A stretch of 14,902 bases of DNA, from positions 1 through 14,902 of the forward strand of contig MFPH01000002.1 in the NCBI GenBank assembly GCA_001782645.1. Direction: 5' to 3'. The position numbers and the translations under genes were made by a program. This DNA is from Candidatus Levybacteria bacterium RIFCSPLOWO2_12_FULL_37_14. Its GTDB lineage: Bacteria; Patescibacteriota; Microgenomatia; Levybacterales; UBA12049. Numbering within the stretch: position 1 is the first letter of the stretch; every line of letters starts with the position of its first letter. The notes beneath the pieces were generated by a model that saw only the letters and a list, made by a program, of their open reading frames with translations, was not told the origin of the DNA and ran no database searches. Shown here in pieces: positions 13,082-14,902 of the stretch.

Positions 13082-14212
13082 ATGAAAACATCTTTAATTA
13101 CAGAAAATTTGCAAAAAAAAATATTGTTTGTAAGTCACGCCATATCAACCAGAAATCAACTTCCAATACTCCTTAATTTTTTAATAGAAGCAGGGGAAGG
13201 AAAAATAACCATCAGCGCCACCGATTTAGAGATTGGAATAACAGCGGATATTCCCGCAAAAACAGAAAAAGAGGGATCAATAACAGTTCCCGCAAAAACA
13301 TTCACTGAGATTTTGGGGAACACTTCTTCAAGCAAAATAAACATGGAAACAACACAGGAGGGATTGGCATTAACGGGAGAGGGAGAGAAAACAGTTTTTC
13401 AAACAATCCCAACAGACGAATTCCCCAAACTTTATAAAGATAAAGGTAAACAAATAATGGTTTTAAAGGATGAGGCAATAAAAAAAGATTTTTCAAAGGT
13501 AGTTTTTGCAGCAAGTCTTGATTCGGAAAGGCCAGCACTCTCGGGAGTCATGATTAAAGAGGAAAAAGATGGATTTTTGCTGGTTGCAACCGACGGATAC
13601 AGGCTTTCTTTAAAAAAACAAGCTCTTCAAGGTTCAAAAAAAACAAAAACAGAAGAAATGGTTTCCATGCTTGTTCCCGCCCGCATTATTAGGGAATTGA
13701 TTCAGATGGAGAAGGATTCGGGGGATGGAGATATAAGGGTTTATGCATCAAAAGAAAAAAACCAAATAATATTTTCTCAAGATGACACCGTACTGATTGG
13801 CCGGCTTATTGAAGCAGAGTTTCCAGATTATGAAAAAATAATTCCAACAGATTTTTCCACTAAAACAATTTTTGAAAGAGACAGTCTGCAGAAAGCTATT
13901 AAAGCAGGGTATGTTTTTGCCAGACAAACAGCCGGTATAATTAAGATGTCTATTAAAAAAAATAAAATATCAGTTTCGGCGAATGCGCCTTCGGTTGGGA
14001 AAAATCTGATTGAGGTTGAAGCAAAAACAACAGGCGAAGAGAATGAAATTGCCTTTAACGCCAGATATCTTCTGGATTTTCTATCAAATTCAACCAGTGA
14101 AACAGTGTCTTTTGAAATGAATGGACCTCTTAATCCCGGAGTTTTCAGAGAAGTGGATGATCCATCTTTCATGCACCTCATCATGCCCATCAGAGTGCAA
14201 GAGGCAGCGTAG
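13082..14212 (+). CDS. dnaN: DNA polymerase III beta subunit (sliding clamp)
   Basis: Ring-shaped dimeric clamp that tethers DNA polymerase III and repair enzymes to DNA. The 376 aa match the family length and three-domain fold (about 1-125, 128-250, 253-376). Visible family blocks are NQLPILLNFLIEA and ISATDLEIGI in domain 1, RPALSGVMI and LVATDGYRLS in domain 2, and FNARYLLDFL and HLIMPIRV at the end of domain 3, the last forming part of the partner-binding pocket. The ATG at 13082 has no good Shine-Dalgarno. The gene follows dnaA by 174 bp across the putative oriC. Its last 23 nt overlap the 3' end of the convergent membrane-protein gene (14190-14212), and no terminator is evident between them. 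Confidence 0.97.
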   Translation: MKTSLITENLQKKILFVSHAISTRNQLPILLNFLIEAGEGKITISATDLEIGITADIPAKTEKEGSITVPAKTFTEILGNTSSSKINMETTQEGLALTGEGEKTVFQTIPTDEFPKLYKDKGKQIMVLKDEAIKKDFSKVVFAASLDSERPALSGVMIKEEKDGFLLVATDGYRLSLKKQALQGSKKTKTEEMVSMLVPARIIRELIQMEKDSGDGDIRVYASKEKNQIIFSQDDTVLIGRLIEAEFPDYEKIIPTDFSTKTIFERDSLQKAIKAGYVFARQTAGIIKMSIKKNKISVSANAPSVGKNLIEVEAKTTGEENEIAFNARYLLDFLSNSTSETVSFEMNGPLNPGVFREVDDPSFMHLIMPIRVQEAA

Positions 14213-14552
14213 AAGTCTGAATCTCGGTTTGAGTATTTATGTCTTCTGTTTCCATAGCCGGAGCACCCGGGGCGGCACCAGACGCAACAATTGCAAAAAC
14301 AATAACCAAAAGAACAGTTATTCCTAAGGCGGCCAAAACATATGGGTTTGAAAGAGCGGCTTTTCCCGCTGCTTGCGCAGCCGTTTCCCCAGCTACTTTA
14401 GCGGCAGTTTCTCCTGCTTGTGCGGCGGCTTTTTTCCCAAAACCCCTTCTAATATCCATCAGATTATTAAAAGTGTTTATTGGATTAAATCCTCCTCCTG
14501 ACCGTTTTTCTTGATTTTGCCCGCTTTGTTTTTCTTCCTGGGTTGGATCCAT
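14190..14552 (-). CDS. Small one-span membrane protein with Ala-rich repeats
   Basis: I do not recognise the family. The 120-aa product has a polar Gln/Glu/Gly-rich N-terminus (1-40), an Ala-rich stretch at 41-66 with imperfect repeats (AGETAAKVAGETAAQAAGKA), one hydrophobic span at about 71-92 (VLAALGITVLLVIVFAIVA) and a short Thr/Pro-rich tail. There is no signal peptidase motif that I trust. It begins 6 nt after the stop of the putative VirB4-like ATPase gene, so the two are co-transcribed, and a role in the same envelope or secretion apparatus is inferred from position. Its 3' end overlaps dnaN by 23 nt on the opposite strand. No Shine-Dalgarno precedes the ATG. Confidence 0.75.
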   Translation of the reverse strand: MDPTQEEKQSGQNQEKRSGGGFNPINTFNNLMDIRRGFGKKAAAQAGETAAKVAGETAAQAAGKAALSNPYVLAALGITVLLVIVFAIVASGAAPGAPAMETEDINTQTEIQTSTLPLAL

Positions 14553-14558
14553 AAATTA

Positions 14559-14902
14559 TTAAAATATTTCCGGTTCTGGCTTGTTGGGTGTAGGAAAATT
14601 ATTCTGACTAATTGGGTTTGCGGGTTGAGTGTTTACATCTTGGGGTTGTTTTTCGGCAACGGGAAACTGCCGTGATGGTTCAGGAATTGGATTTGATTGG
14701 GAGATCGATTCGGTTGGGTTAACTTGAGGCGTGGATATGTCTTGCGGAGCAGTTGCTGATTGATAGAGAGCATTTCTTTCTTGCATCTCTTTTACCTCTT
14801 GCGGATTAGATGTCGCGAGCTCTTTTTCAAATGGGGCGGCTACAATCTTGACAACAACATGGCTTTGTCCGGCAAAGAATAATCCTTCTCCTACACCAAC
14901 AG
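14559..14902 (-). CDS. C-terminal part of a likely VirB4-like secretion ATPase (5' end beyond window)
   Basis: The reading frame is open to the window edge, so the protein starts outside; 113 C-terminal residues are visible. The first visible part, VGVGEGLFFAGQSHVVVKIV followed by AAPFEKELATSNPQEVKEM, resembles the final strand-helix segment of VirB4/TraC-like conjugation ATPases seen in Patescibacteria. That is from memory of the family and rests on a short stretch. The last 75 residues are a disordered Pro/Gln/Asn/Ser-rich tail (for example ISQNNFPTPNKPEPEIF), with no motif. An internal ATG (14786) would give only the tail and is probably not a start. The small membrane protein gene follows 6 nt later. 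Alternatives are another HerA/FtsK-like ATPase or an unrelated protein. Confidence 0.5.
   Translation of the reverse strand, partial: VGVGEGLFFAGQSHVVVKIVAAPFEKELATSNPQEVKEMQERNALYQSATAPQDISTPQVNPTESISQSNPIPEPSRQFPVAEKQPQDVNTQPANPISQNNFPTPNKPEPEIF

Noticed and set aside
14121..14514. Plus-strand frames at the end of dnaN and opposite the small membrane protein
   Set aside because: They are out-of-frame or antisense to better-supported genes; the Ala-rich one mirrors the Ala-rich minus-strand protein.

Overview
This AT-rich window looks like the replication-origin region of a small-genome bacterium of the Patescibacteria (Candidate Phyla Radiation), possibly a Microgenomates-like lineage. That is inference. 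It rests on tight packing with many overlaps, almost no Shine-Dalgarno motifs, an SDR-DUF4012 membrane protein, a short YidC, a Jag without its N-terminal domain, and secretion-type genes beside dnaN. TGA is used as a normal stop (valS and the TPR gene), so lineages that recode TGA as glycine are unlikely.

Layout. Positions 1-318 (minus) hold the 5' part of ruvC, and 355-843 (minus) an unrecognised gene. rplY (950-1741, plus) is divergent from it. valS (4688-2193) and a TPR/membrane gene (2196-1732) run leftward and converge on rplY. A putative AAA-wHTH regulator (6174-4873), an SDR-like/DUF4012 membrane protein (8902-6218) and an RNase HI (9336-8908) follow, all on minus. Next is the classic origin cluster rpmH-rnpA-yidD-yidC-jag (11423-9437, minus), divergent from dnaA (11537-12907) and dnaN (13082-14212) on plus. 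The window ends with two minus-strand genes, a one-span membrane protein and the C-terminus of a likely VirB4-like secretion ATPase.

The probable oriC is the dnaA-dnaN gap. It has DnaA boxes at 12934-12987 followed by a CTA/CAA trinucleotide run (13000-13014) resembling a DnaA-trio unwinding element. Apart from rplY, genes to the left of dnaA run leftward and dnaA-dnaN run rightward, as expected for an origin. A perfect DnaA box lies in the dnaA promoter spacer, suggesting autoregulation. The rpmH-to-jag genes link ribosome and tRNA maturation to membrane-protein insertion.

Most notable points: (1) valyl-tRNA synthetase appears to carry an ASCH (PUA-like) domain inside its catalytic region; (2) several genes have -10 boxes 6-9 nt before the start codon, implying leaderless mRNAs; (3) heptanucleotide tandem repeats sit inside ruvC, twice inside valS and at the rnpA/yidD junction; (4) GC-rich palindromes have been absorbed into coding sequence at the valS/TPR junction; (5) a perfect palindrome lies in the promoter of the unknown gene at 355-843. 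No tRNA, rRNA, CRISPR array or transposon was seen. No stretch over 300 bases lacks a gene.
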